Positions 48,926 through 61,009 of a stretch of 64,000 nucleotides of DNA are shown in pieces; position 1 is the first letter of the stretch, and each line of letters opens with the position of its first letter. The notes below the pieces were generated by a model that searched no databases, was not told where the DNA came from, and worked only from the letters and a program-made list of their open reading frames with translations. Source of the DNA: Brachypodium distachyon (Eukaryota; Streptophyta; Magnoliopsida; Poales; Poaceae); the NCBI RefSeq assembly GCF_000005505.3, contig NC_016133.3:16244001-16308000 (forward strand). Direction: 5' to 3'. A program made the position numbers and the translations under genes.

Positions 48926-51397
48926 TCAGGCACCCGTACTCAGAAGGCACCTCTTCACGGCAGGCTCAAGGAGCTCCACCTGTGAAGTGAGCACCCTACT
49001 CGCCTCGTCCGTCGTGCGACACGAGGGAAGATCCGGCTGAGGGGAGCCCTTCAAACAGAGTATCATCTCTCGAATCTCCGAAGCCTGGGCGAGCATAAGC
49101 GAGACCACCTCCGGACGGCTGTCCGAGGGGGCGCGGACACGAGGGGCGAACACCGGTCCGAACCTGGCGTCCTCCAACTCCGCCTTGAGGGAGGCGACCT
49201 CCGCTCGAGCGTGCTCCACGTTGAGGCTGGCCACCACCAAGTCCTCCTCGGCACGACGGGTCTTCGCGATCACATCCTTCTGGCCCTCCTCAACAAGGTG
49301 AGCCCTCGCCTCCATGGCCGCAAGCTCCGCCGACACCCGAGAAAGCTCCGTCTCAACGGCCTCCCGCCGCGCCCTCTCTGAAGCCAACTCACTCAGAGCA
49401 AGGGTAGCCTTCGAGGTCTCGGCATCCAAGGCCGCCGAAAGCACCCCAACCTGAGCCTTGAGAGCGGGAAGAGTGCCCACGGCCTCGACCAAGCCTCTCA
49501 CCTGGAAAAGGAAGAGAAATCATGAGCGCTGACCGACAAAATGGACCTAGCAAGAAGGGAGACGAGAAAAGCGGACTCACAAGCTCCAACGCCTCGAACG
49601 GGTCTCTCACTCCTCCCTCGGTCCTCGGAAGCACCTCTCCCTCCTCCGAAATCGGGGGCTCGGCCTCGGGAGCATCAGGCACCGCAGGCCCCGTACCTGA
49701 AACAAGACAAGAGAACCCCGTGAGAACATTCCCGAAAGGGAATTAAAACGCTCAACATGCGCGCACTCACCGGTGGCGGGAAGCCCCTCCTCGACAGGCC
49801 CACGAGCCAAAGAGAACACCGGAACACCCGTGCCGCTGGCTTCCGAGGAGGTATCCACCACAAGCTGAAGCCCGTTCCTCTGGGTAAAAACCGCACGCTC
49901 GTGAGGCGACGGAGGCAGGATCTTCTCAACGTCGATCTTCCTGGCTAGGTGCATGTCCATGGACTCTCTCAAGGGAGACCTCGACTCAGCCACATCGGCT
50001 AGGTCAGGAGAAGGAGCCTTCCTCTTGCGTGAACTCGGAGGACGAGGGATCTTGGGCATTGGGGCCACTGGCACACCCAACCCAAGCGCAACCTGAGGCT
50101 TCACCTTCCCACAAGTATCTCTGAGGTGAGAACCAACGACGATCATCGACGGAGTCGCAAGACGAGAGTACCGCTCGCCGGCCTTAATGAGCTTCCCAAA
50201 CTTGGGATCCGGGCGCATCGGTACCGAGTCGTCGAAGCACGTTGCCACGACGTTATGGCATCCCCCCTCGCTGATGGTATCGATGTAGGCCCGATGCTCC
50301 ACCGAGTTGTACGGCCCAACAATCTGGGAAGTCCACTCGGCCGCCTTCTCTCGGGAGAAAGCCGCTGAAAAACAGGCACAAGCAGCAACCAGGGTTAGTG
50401 TCAAGCAAACAAAAATACTTGAAGCAACGACTCAAGTGTCACGAAACTCATGCTTAGCCGCACGGCGTGGGTGACGAAAGGCCAAGGGGATCCCCAACTC
50501 CGCCTGTGGTCGCACCCTCATCATGAAGCGGCCCGCCATCACCATCTCCTCGAGAAGGTCGGGGAAGCTATGCTCCGAACGAGCCGACTTGATGCCGGCA
50601 AGCTCCCACTCCTCGACCAAGGACGTGCCCATGTGACGGACGACATCCCGAAGCCCCCCAGGCCTAGAGTGTCGAGGGAGCCTACCGGAGTGACGCAAGC
50701 TCGCCTCTGAAACGTCGAGGAAGAACCACTGCGAGTCCCACCCGTCGAACAGACGCACCGCGCTCTTCGCCGGCATCAGAGGGAACTCGTCGTGGAAGCC
50801 GGGACGGAGCCTCACGGCGACCGACCCAAAAGCACTCCAAGTGCTCTCGTCAGGGGTACGGCGCTCCTCCACGTGGACGATGAACAGCAACAAGAACAAC
50901 CTCATGGTCGGAGGCTCCCACAAGGAGGTCTCACAAAGCCATCTGAACACGTTCAGACGCAGGATCGCCGAAGGAAGCAACTGCGCCAACTCGATACCAT
51001 AGGTATCGAGGAACTCCAGCAGGAACGGGTGGACGGGCAGGCACAATCCGGCATGAAACCAGCTGGTGAACACGACGATGTGCCCTCAATGCCTCTGTGA
51101 CTCCAGTCGAAGCTCACCCTCGTTAGGAAGCGCAGCAAGGCCCTTGCCGAAGTAGCCCGCCTCCACAAGGTCCGACAAGTCCTTCTCGGTCGTCACTGAT
51201 GCCGGAAGGATGTCGGGAATCTGTCCCGGCATGGCCGGATGCGGCTCACGCCTAGGTCCTCTCTCCGGGCGCATGACTTTCTTTGACCTTCGTGGCTTGC
51301 CCCCCGACGTCCGCACCTCGGCCCCGCTCCCATGGGAGGCCTCTCTCTCGACGCTCCCGCCGGCGCCATCGCGACGCTCCACGCCGTATCCCGCCAT
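48926..51397 (-). pseudogene. Antisense ORF of the Tat element (putative gypsy-type transposon domain plus coiled coil)
   Basis: It lies on the minus strand downstream of pol. It starts with ATG at 51397 and continues SDLVEAGYFGKGLAALPNEG, then, after one in-frame stop at 51086-51088, VVFTSWFHAGLCLPVHPFLL, ELAQLLPSAILRLNVFRWLC, the plant domain annotated as putative gypsy-type transposon. A TTTTTCAG acceptor (about 50365) leads to AAEWTSQIVGPYNSVEHRAY, then a GTGAGT donor near 49770. A heptad-rich coiled coil lies at 49501-48926 (ALDAETSKATLALSELASER, LEEARA-like). Its function is unknown. Confidence 0.8.
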
Positions 51398-53562
51398 CTC
51401 GCCTACAAAAAGACGCCAAAGGATTAGTACAAGTTGCATAAAATCCTAAGGAAGCAACTAGGGAAAATCCACGTCGCAAGGCCATACACGACCGCCATCA
51501 AAACACAAAAAAAATGGGGAGGAATCCCCCTTGGAAACGGCCTATGGCCCGGGTATGCTACCGCCGGCCCAGCCCAACGCAAAAAAAGAGGGGAGGGGAG
51601 CGGAGGGCGAAAGCCTAGCTCCCCTCGCCGGCCTCCCACGCATCGGCCCCGCAGCATGAATAGAAGGGCCGGCCCAAGACCGGCGCCCAGCCGCCGGACC
51701 GCATCGCAGCAAGGGAGTGGGGGCCCAGCTTCCTCGGGCGGCTCAGACGCTCTCCAAGGCCTGTGGGCTACTTTCGGCCCGCCCGGCCGAAGAACGGAGG
51801 CCCAGCCCGCAACAAAAAAAAAGAAGAAGAGGAGAGGAGAAGGACGGATGCACGCAGCGTGTTCGGCCAAATGGCCGACGCTTCACCCCCGCTCCAAGCG
51901 TGCCCCCCGCGCGCGCAAGGAACGTCCAGACCGCGCCCACGCCATGCGTGGCATGCCGGCCGAACCCGCACGGTCAAGCTCGCCAGACGAGCCATCAACG
52001 GAGTTCGGCGTGGCCACGCCCGTGTCGCCCCCGGCGCGCCAGGCCCGCCTCCCGCCGGCCCTGCGCGCGTCAAGGCCACGCCCGTGCTGCTCCCGACGCG
52101 TCACGGCTGCCGTCCCTCGACGCCATGCGCATCGTGGCCACGCCCGCACCCCCTCATCCGCGCGACAGGGGAGTCTCCATCCCATGCCGACTGCATTCCG
52201 ACTGCGACACAGCATGGGTAGACGGCGACCATGGCTCACCTTGACAAGGGCAGTGGAGCTCCCGGGCGCCGCCTTTCCTTGGCTCGAATTCAAGGCAATG
52301 CCGACACCGTTCAAAGCCCGAAGCGCGCCGAAATCGTGTCCCCCACGAAGACTCAATCACCCTGAACACCTTCGGCGACGGAATGGACTGGCTAAACGCC
52401 CTCACCGGGCACCTACGAGCCACCGGTCTCACCTCCGTCCTCGGGTGCCGCCGAAGCGCGTCTTCGGCACCGGAGGAGAGGAAAACGAGAGTGTGTTGTG
52501 CCCATCTTGTGCTCCCTGGCCCCGTTTTTATAGACCAAGGCTCGCCTCGACGTCCGGACCCAACGTCTCGCTGGTCAGCTCGGTCATAGCAAGAAGACAA
52601 GGGTCAACCGACCAGGGAACAGGGGGCGCAGAGCTAAAGGGAAAAAGAAGGAAAAGAAGAGGCGCAAAGCAGGTGGTTCCGGGCAGGGACCCGGGTCCGA
52701 GCTGTTTTGGCCGCGCCGCGTGAACGCCAGCGTCACCCCGGTGACGGCGTCGTTGACCGAAGAGGAAAGGAGGACGAGCCCCTTTCTCCCTCCCGTACGA
52801 AGGAAGACGATGAGCCGGCACCGTCGGATGTAGGGTTCGGGGGAAACCCCGTCCGTCCGATCGATTAACTTAAGCCCCAAACGGTACGCCGGCTAGATGG
52901 GCCAAGTGGATCTCGGCCCAGTAAAAAAAAAGAGAGAAAACAAAAGAGGGAAGCCTCCCAGGCCCGGTCGGGCGCAGCCCGCACGCCCGGGAGGCCCATG
53001 AAGCCGAGCGCGGCCCAGGAGCGCTCCTGTGCGCGTTGGGCGGCCTAGGGGGAGGATTTTCTTGACAGAACCCCCCCCCCCCCGGATGCGGAAAATCTCA
53101 AGCTGCCCCCTGGCGGCTCGGGAATTTCGCGCCGGGAACCTCGGAAGGCCAGAAATTCACAAAAAATCCCCTGCAGCTCCATTATCTTGCAAAAGGAGTC
53201 CCCTGATCTCCAAATTCTGCAAGAAAGACCTTCATGGCCATGACTTTTCAGAAGGAAGGTCCCGAAGGAAGAATCCTAAGAGCCCTTGGGATACGCCAAG
53301 CCCACCTAGTTCTATCTTCCTCCTCGAGAAGGATTACCTAGCCGGTGGCTCCCCCAACGCAACGTCTCGAAGGACACTCCCGAAACCACGAGTATCTCAC
53401 AAGGCAGCCCACCTAGGCCAGGTTTCCTCGCAAAACCTACCTAGCCGGTGGCTCGCCCCGAGGAGAGCTACCCTCGAGGCATCGAATGAAGCATCACGGC
53501 ACTCCGTCAACGTTGGAGTTGACCCGAAGGCATTCCCAATACCTCCGGTTCAAGGGGGCTAC

Positions 53563-54378
53563 TGTTGTAATATAATAAAATCCTTACATGGGCCGGGCCG
53601 TAATCCTACGTGGCGGTGACCAAGTCAACAAATCTCAAAGACCGGTCAAATCGCCAACAAGGCATAGCCATGCCAACTAAGCGCCAGTCAAAGGAGTCAA
53701 AGGGTCAAGCCTCCCATTTCATGGTCAAAGGAGCTAGAGTAGGGGAAAGCTATAGGGATGAATTAACCACTTTACCCTCAATTTCCCTCTCCTTCAAGGG
53801 TAGCCATGGTTTTTTGTCATGGACCCTATGCTATAAATTATCCTTCCCATGGGGGCATGTATCATACACTCTCCATTGGAATAAGATCAAAGGGGAGAGG
53901 GCTAGAGCAACCTAAGGAGCCTGCTCTCGAGTGCTTGGGTCGAGCTTAGTCTCGACTCAACCTCAGGGACGCGACTTAGGAAGCCTAGTTTCAAGGTTCC
54001 GAGCCGTCTAGTACGACCTCGACTCGAAGTAGAGGGATCAGGTTAGAGTGTCAAGGGTATCCCAACCTCGCTACTTGGGAAGACAAGTTTGGCCCAAGTC
54101 CGAGGCGGCCCCTAGAGATCTCTCGCCATAGGTGATTTGGGAAGACGAGTTCGGCCCAAACACCCGACTAACGACCCCCTCGAAGCCTCTCCTAACATAG
54201 GACTAAGTCGTGCCCGCAGGGTCGACTGAACCTATTCAAAAATATCGACGTGTCAACTTGTCCAAGTGTATGGCGACCTTCGCTATAAGGCCGGTGTACA
54301 CCCCCTACATACTATTCTCGCATTTGTGCCATCGAGCATTGGCACCCCGTACTCCTGTTGTTTTCTAGAACAACAACA
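53563..54378 (+). repeat. 3' LTR of the Tat element
   Basis: It starts TGTTGTAATATAATAAAATCC after the purine tract and ends CAACAACA, a TGTTG...CAACA inverted end, followed by ATAAT. It is 816 bases long. The CTATAAATT box is near 53830. Confidence 0.93.
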
Positions 54379-54844
54379 ATAATATTATTTACAATCTGCA
54401 TATGGATGGAGGGAGATCATATATCTCATGTTGCTTGGCAAATTAATTATGTCCCATAATATTCTCTCTTTGTCGTTTTACTTGTACACCTTGAAGAAAA
54501 TGAATGCATCTAAATTTCTTTTCTTCTAATATATCTTTTTACTAAAATTATCATAGTTTTTTTATCTGCTAATTCAATGGGTTTTTAATAAAAATCCCGA
54601 GATTTGTCTATCTTGCCTGCAATCCCGTTCTCCCAAACAGTTATTTGGTTCCCGAAGGTCGGGATTGAACGGGATTAATAAGGATAGGGTGCTGATTCAG
54701 GGATTGAGAAGTCGGGGTTTATTTCAGACTTGGTCTACAAGTTTAAGGTTTAAAATTGATTTTACTCGCCAAAATATGTCTTGCTTGTTAGTGAAACTTT
54801 GAAAGTCAAGATACGTACTATTAAACTCGGGTAAGATTGTCAAC

Positions 54845-55105
54845 TAAGCATACCTTAGTGGTTGGTTCTTTGTGGTGTAACCAGCTCACGCAGGTTGAAG
54901 TCTTAGGCTTGGCAATTGGTGTTCACGTTTATCTGAATTTATTTCAGGGGTTTTAACCGACGATGTTCTTTCGGTGAGATTGACTCGCCCGTCAATTACG
55001 AGACGTCTGTGGTGACTTCCTCAATTTCAAGATCTTGTCGGAGGTGTTGCTCGTAGGGGTGTGTGTTCTTGCGTATTTGTAAGCGACTGCGTCTGTACTC
55101 TATTT
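54845..55105 (+). mobile_element. Diverged tRNA-derived SINE, Au-like (copy 3)
   Basis: It has an A-box-like TACCTTAGTGGTTGG and a B-box-like AGGTTGAAGTCT, then TCTGAATTTATTTCAGGG, GGTGACTTCCTCAATTTCAAGAT and CGGAGGTGTTGCTCGTAGGGG, parallel to the two SINE copies at 9131 and 12136 but more diverged and on the plus strand. Confidence 0.65.
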
Positions 55106-55234
55106 TAAAAAAATTGGACCAAAATATGTTGTGTCAATACCAGCTTGAGCGATCATTTGCCACGTGGTACATATACCATACTGTGACAATAGTCTCCCAG
55201 CTACTCCAACAGCTGACAGATTTGTGTACTAAGA

Positions 55235-55550
55235 AGAAACTCCAACAACACGCACACACACACGCAGCTGATTCATGGCCTAACTAACCGGTAGGAATTC
55301 CACAACGGGCGTGGCGCTCGTTGGTGCTGAAGAATCCGGAAAGGGAAAAAGAGAGAGATAAAACGGGTCGTGTCGCTGCCGCCGTGTAGAATCGGGATGA
55401 CGACATGGTGTCAACACCATGCAAACATGATGATGATCAGGGGAAAATGGCAACTTCTTCTCCACCCGTTCTGCTGCTTAAATACGGTCTTAGCTATGCA
55501 TGTTTTATCCGGAATTTATCTGTAGACCGGCTGGGTGATTATGTCGCCAA
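55235..55550. repeat. Dispersed repeat shared with 40345-40545
   Basis: This is the second copy of the blocks listed at 40345-40545, with an insertion of about 90 bases (about 55330-55440). From 55560 to 56180 I see no gene; this is upstream sequence of the ZIP gene. Confidence 0.75.
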
Positions 55551-56187
55551 TTCATACTACTACCTGTTTGAACATGGTTTGGTTATCTCCACACCGATTT
55601 GTGTCAGTTTTGGGGGTCTTCTTGCTCGACTTGTTCCTCTTCCCCGTGCCACTGTCCTTGTTGGCGAAGTTGTACCGCTTACATGTTTTTGTGGTTGCTT
55701 TGTCTGTTGTCACGGTTGTCCTTGTTGACAATCTACAATGTCATAATTTTTTTTTGGAGCTGTGCAAATGTCAAAACTTCAGCTTGACGAACCAGAAACT
55801 AACTGTGTTTGGCTATCTGGCTTCTTCTGTTGAATGATCCGTTGCATTGTGAATTAACATGGTTATCTGGTGGCTAGCTGAGAGTTTCCTGCTTTACTTG
55901 CATAGACGTTATTGTTTCTGGAAAATACGGTCATCCGACTCAAACGGAAAAAGCAGAGTATCCGGGAAAATTCAGTACAAAACCGTGGATGGGTGTCCGA
56001 CTCCGACAACGCCATTGCCGTGTCGGATCATTGCACGGAGCGCTTTCTGTCGAATACCAAGCCAAATCCGACGGCCAGGGATGGCTCCCACGTCACGCTG
56101 GTGGCCAGTCAGTTCCTGCTTCCGGCACACGCAGCGAGAAAGGATGAGCACACCATGGCACACTCCTCGCGCCCGGCCAAAAACTCC

Positions 56188-56193
56188 TATAAA
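56188..56193 (+). promoter_or_regulatory. TATA box of the ZIP gene
   Basis: TATAAA lies 60 bases before the chosen ATG at 56248. An earlier in-frame ATG at about 56155 lies upstream of this box and is therefore unlikely to be the start. Confidence 0.65.
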
Positions 56194-56247
56194 GCCAGCG
56201 CCAGCGGCGCCGCCTCCCTTTCCCACGCCCAGAAGCAGCCCACCGCC

Positions 56248-58365
56248 ATGGCCACCTCCTCGCGAGCTCCTCCTCCTCTGCTGCTGCTCCTCTGTCTCGT
56301 GCTTCTTCTCGTCGTCGCGCCCGCTGCGGCGGCGGCGGCGGCGGGGTGCGACTGCGGCGCGAATAATGCGGGGGCGGAGCTGGCCGGAGAGGAGGAAGAA
56401 GGGACCGCGGCGGCGGCGGCGGCGCTGCGGCTGAAGTTCACCGCCATCGCGTCGATCCTGGCGTCGGGCGCGGCCGGGGTGCTGGTCCCGGTTCTGGGCC
56501 GGTCCTGGGCCTTGCTGCGGGCCGACGGGGACGTCTTCTTCGCCGTCAAGGCCTTCGCCGCGGGGGTCATCCTCGCCACCGGCATGGTCCACATCCTGCC
56601 CGCCGCCTTCGACGCGCTCGCCTCGGCCTCCAGGTTCCCCTTCGCCGGCCTCGTCGCCATGGCCGCCGCCATGCTCACCATGGTCGTCGACTCCCTCGCC
56701 GCCGGGTACTACCGCCGCTCCCACTTCAGGAAGCCCCGCCCCGTCGACGACGACGGCCGCGCCGCCGCCGGAGCCGGGGCAGGAGAAGACGAGGAGGAGC
56801 GCCACGCGGGGCACCTGCACGTGCACACGCACGCCACGCACGGCCACGCCCATGGCCACGTGCACTCGCACGGCCATGGCCACGGCGGTGCCGACTCGCC
56901 GGAGGAGGCTTCGGCGGCTGAAACCATCCGCCACAGAGTGGTCTCTCAGGTGAGCACATGCCCCTTACCAATATTTACTTACTCCGTAATTCAAATGAAT
57001 TTCTTGCATGCCAGAAATAAACACAGTTTAAAAATGTCTGAATTTGTTCGCTGGAACAGCACCTGGTAGTTCAAATTGATTTCAGACTCGTGATGTTACC
57101 AAGATAAATTACAGTATCTGATACTTGAAATTCGACATCAGCGAGCTCAAATTCCCCACTTCTTGAGTCAGTAAACATCAACGAACTGAGAAAATTTTAA
57201 GCTTTTTACGAGCTTCTCGCAGTGCTTAGACTGTTAGACATAGACCCTCTTTTCACTTTCTAAAAGGCAGAGAATCCAAATAAGTTAATAAGGACAAGAC
57301 AACCGATGCCCTACTATGATATGATGTGTCGCCCACTTTGCATTTAAGATGAAGCCTTTCTCTTCTTTTGTCCCAACCTCACAGATTTAGGAAATTAACA
57401 CCATTTGCAGATTCTGCAACCAAGTTGGCATTATGCCAAGCTTGGCATTGTCTATATACAATAACCGGCAAAGGGTTGTGGTTCTGCAGGTGCTGGAGCT
57501 GGGAATCTTGGTGCACTCAGTGATCATCGGTGTGTCCTTGGGCGCATCGCTAAGGCCGACGACCATCAGGCCGCTCGTCGGCGCCCTAAGCTTCCATCAG
57601 TTCTTTGAGGGCATTGGCCTTGGCGGTTGCATTGTTCAGGTAAAGATTCTGTAAACACTGATTCCTTGAGGCTGTGATGAACTCCCTGGTTGTGGTTTTC
57701 CTCTGTTTAGATTTAGGCTGAAGATTGAAAAAAACTATCTAAATGTTAAATTCAATTAGATTAGAAGACACACAAGACTCATTGTCGTATTGAAGGGGAC
57801 AGGGTGAAGAACGTACACACAGATGGATATTTTTGTAGTTGAAATGATTGGACTTGTCACTGACCACATTGTACCAGAGTCAGACAGTAGGGACCACCAA
57901 TAATTGATTCATTTCTATTTCCCGGAAGATATTATGAATCACAATGATAGAATTGACTATAATGGGTGAACAGTAAGGAGAAATAATAGGTTTCAAACTT
58001 GTCCCATATACCAAGAACAACAATGTAACACAGTTTGTGTCCTCATTTTCTTGCTGCAGGCAAAATTCAAGGCAAAAGCGACCGTGCTCATGGCGACCTT
58101 CTTCTCCTTCACCGCTCCCATCGGCATCGCACTCGGTATCGCGATCACATCCAGCTATAGCAAGCACAGCTCCACCGCGCTAGTCGTCGAGGGGGTCTTC
58201 AACTCGGCCGCAGCAGGGATCTTGATCTACATGTCCCTTGTTGATCTCCTAGCCGCAGATTTCAACAACCCGAAGCTGCAGACGAATACAAAGCTTCAGC
58301 TCGCAACATACCTCGCCCTTTTCCTCGGCGCGGGGCTGATGTCGCTGCTCGCCAAATGGGCATGA
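56248..58365 (+). CDS. ZIP family zinc/iron transporter
   Basis: This is a membrane importer of Zn2+ and related divalent metals into the cytosol, as known for ZIP proteins. Exons are 56248-56949, 57490-57639 and 58060-58365, phase 0, giving 385 residues. It starts with a Leu-rich signal peptide ([19 protein letters not shown]), then a short CDCG and acidic segment. TM1-3 read [40 protein letters not shown] and [21 protein letters not shown] long cytosolic loop carries a His-rich stretch ([20 protein letters not shown]). TM4 [18 protein letters not shown] and TM5 [14 protein letters not shown] hold the metal-site His/Glu residues. Three more TMs follow, ending [15 protein letters not shown]. 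The first exon is very GC-rich, common in grasses. ZIP1/3-like placement is tentative. Confidence 0.94.
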
Positions 58366-59400
58366 CAGCATCAACAGATAGCTGCCTTTCCTAAAGATCC
58401 GGAACTTTGTTTATCATTGACAGGGTTCTTTGCATCACTGCTTCAGTTTTCCATCGAGCAGAGTTGAGGAGGGAAACGAAACCAGGATGTGAACAAAGAT
58501 TGTTATGATTAAGGGCATAGCTAAAAAAGCTGAATAGTCAGGGGATTGTCTGGATTCCTTGAGCAAGTTCTTTGCTGTTCATCCATGGTGATTGTGATGG
58601 CACCAGATGAGGTGAGCAAGACAGAAGCGGTAGTTGAGAGTTTGTAAAATAGTTGGCTTCCTTTCGGAAATATCAGCGCCAATGTACAGATTGTCACTAG
58701 TAGCTAGAAGTCTTCTTCTTTTGCAGGAAAAGGCATCCGTAGGCTGTAGCTTGTTAACTGAAGAATCAATCAAACCAGCTTTTGGTCCCGTTCTATCTGA
58801 CTATCTGCACCTGCCACTTTCCCTAACATCAAGAAACATTTAATTTCGGGAGGCTGTAAATCTTGTCACAACTCACAAGCCTTTCAGTGAGTTTATCATG
58901 GTCTTTTTGCCAGATTGCCATGATCACTGAAAAAAACAAGACAGTTTACTGCTGAAGTCAGAGATATGCCCTTTTTGCACTGCTCAAGCCTGAAAAAAAT
59001 ATTCCTGAGAGACCATGACGAGGACATTCATAGTTCAGTTTAAGCCGTTATTTTCCTCAAAAGAGATACTACTACGGTAGTTTAATAACCATAAAAGAGA
59101 AAGATTTGGGATGTGATTCTCCATCTAGAGAAAAGCTACTACTAGCAAAGTGCTGAACAACGCGTAAACTACAGCAGTTGACATGTATCTCATGGAAAGA
59201 ATTGGAGAATATATGCACAGGAGCTGGAACCAGTAGTGGAGCGTGACGTCGAACGAGGAACGCCGACGACGATACGACGACCAAATCTTCGGACCGACGG
59301 TGTAGATTTAAATTGTATCGTCGAAGCGGATATCACAAATCTCTTAAAACATTTTGCTATTGATGAGAACCAGCTCTTATTTTTATTTTTGAAAAAATTT
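58366..59400. other. ZIP 3' region and intergenic DNA
   Basis: It begins with the ZIP 3' UTR. No other gene or element was recognised before the repeat motifs that start near 59405. Confidence 0.4.
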
Positions 59401-59404
59401 GTGG

Positions 59405-61009
59405 AGAAACATTAGCGAGATCATAGGTTTAACTTCGGTGCCTATCAATTTTGACGTGTGGTAAATCTTGATGGTTATATGTGCACCAAGATAATAGGGA
59501 GATTCACAGGTTTAATTCCGGTATCCACCATTTCAGACGTCCGATACATCTTGAATTCTTGCTAGACACTTATTTATGATGGATCAGACTGGAGTACCAC
59601 ATTAGCGAGGTGAGGAAATTGCACATTTCATCACTTACTGGGGACGTTGTTGCGCAAAACACCACTTTTATGATTTTTTTGCAAATTTCAGCACATATTG
59701 GTCTAATGAGTAGCAGATAGGTCTTAATAGCGTGTTAGATGAGCTAACCACGTTTTGACCTGTGGGCCTCGCATGTCAGTGCCAACGTGGACCGAGCCCC
59801 TTACCGCGGTGGACAGGGTCGGGTCTGAGCCAACCGATTAAAATGAAATCATGTCCGATTCGGTGGAGGCAGACCCGATCCGACCATTTTTACCATATTT
59901 TGGAACGTAATCAGACGTGATTTCCTTTTAACCAGTTGGCTCCAAACCCGACCCGGTCCACTGGGACAAAGGGCTCGGTACACGTTGTCACTGACATGCG
60001 GGACCCACAGGTCAGAAACGTGATTAACTCGTCTAACACGCTATTAGGACCTATCTGCAACTCATTAGACCAATATGTAGTGAAATCTGCAAAAAATTCG
60101 TAGAAGTGGTGTTTTGCGCAACAACATTCCCAATAGGTGGTGAAATGTGCAATTTCCTCTTAGCAAGGTTCACAAGTGTCTTGGTGATGTGTAACATTGG
60201 CAAGCATTTTAGATGAAACATTGATGTGGATACTTTGGATAATATGGATATTTATGTGATGACATGTATCTTGTTTGGACTTAGTGCTTTGCTAGTGGTG
60301 TGTTGATCCATTAGTTTTTTATGTGAAAACATGGCGTGAGTTGGGTTGAAACTTACCCTGAGTCAAGTCGTGGACTTGTGCTCGTACTGGTCATTTGTGT
60401 GTTGCTTTCAGGTGTTGCTGGAGCTAGAGGAACGTGGTCGATGACGGGATTGAGGGATGAAGTTTGGGAGAAGCTGAGGTCGAGGATTGAAGTCATGCGG
60501 GACGTTCGTGCGAAGGAATAATGGAAGTGAAGGCTACGATGATCCGGGAAGGCATCAGTTTGCCGTACGTTGTTTATACCAGAGATGAACAGTATTGGAG
60601 ATATTCGACACGTGATGGTCGAGTTTTGAAGACATCATAAGAAGAGTGGATGGCACGGAGTGGCATCGACGTGAAGACATGTAGGTTCAGTCGTGGCTGG
60701 ATGAGAGCCGTTTAAAGATTAAACAGCAACGTCATCAAGATGGCATCTGATGGAAAAGTAGTCCACATGAAAGTTGTGAGCGTCGTCGAGACGGACAACT
60801 TTACTTTCGGAGTCATCTCAATCCGAGTTTCTATGTGGGCTCCACGGGCAGAATACCGACCAGGACAGAGGAGTTCGTGTTGGATTCGGACTCGGTTTAG
60901 GGTCGCGAATTTTCCCTTATAAATAGAGGGCGTCTAGGCTAGGGTTTTAGCAAAGACGGGAGGGAACTCAGAGCTTTGAATCTAGATCAATCCTTGGAGA
61001 GTTCTTGGA
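59405..61009. mobile_element. Unclassified retroelement/LTR-like region, interrupted by a foldback element and a copia insertion
   Basis: A motif of about 90 bases (CATTAGCGAGATCATAGGTTTAACTTCGGTG..ATCAATTTTGACG) recurs at 59410, 59490, 59600/60160 and again at 63880, beyond the copia remnant. The stretch 60330-61005 ends in a promoter-like CCTTATAAATAGAGGG and a CTAGGGTTTTAG leader, like the U3/R of an LTR. No coding domain is seen. 63797-64000 is its probable continuation. Confidence 0.5.
59611..60159. mobile_element. Mutator-like foldback element (long-TIR, non-coding)
   Basis: Nearly the whole 549 bases fold back. The left arm begins GAGGAAATTGCACATTTCAT and continues GTTGTTGCGCAAAACACCAC and CATATTGGTCTAATGAGT; the right arm is its inverted copy ending GTGCAATTTCCTC. 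The 9-bp target duplications TTAGCGAGG (59602-59610) and TTAGCAAGG (60160-60168) differ at one base. A 9-bp target size fits Mutator. Confidence 0.88.

Larger units (their letters stand above)
41646..54378 (+). mobile_element. Tat-lineage Ty3/gypsy LTR retrotransposon, decayed
   Basis: The element is bounded by the 5-bp target duplication ATAAT (41641-41645 and 54379-54383). Internal order is gag, protease, reverse transcriptase, RNase H, integrase on the plus strand, followed by a long region with an antisense ORF, an architecture known from the Tat lineage. A polypurine tract CAAGGGGGCT precedes the 3' LTR. The shared parts of the LTRs differ at roughly one base in ten by eye, so it is old. 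Many stops and frameshifts and the missing 5' LTR end/PBS make it inactive. Confidence 0.93.

Noticed and set aside
51434..52723. 429-codon open frame on the plus strand
   Set aside because: It lies in GC-rich 3' internal sequence of the gypsy element, is biased to Arg, Pro and Ala without any domain, and overlaps other long frames. It is compositional.
53070..53085. Long C run (also 63256-63266)
   Set aside because: Simple homopolymers next to retroelement sequence; assembly length is unreliable and no function is implied.
53610..53915. Frame in the 3' LTR, similar to one at 41693-41992
   Set aside because: Both copies are LTR sequence, and the similarity is explained by LTR duplication.
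55912..56247. Upstream extension of the ZIP gene frame
   Set aside because: A TATA box at 56188 lies inside it, and the Leu-rich signal peptide starts at the ATG at 56248.
60336..60521. Short frame MSWVETYPESSRGLVLV...
   Set aside because: It lies in LTR-like repeat DNA, has no upstream or downstream gene structure and no known domain.
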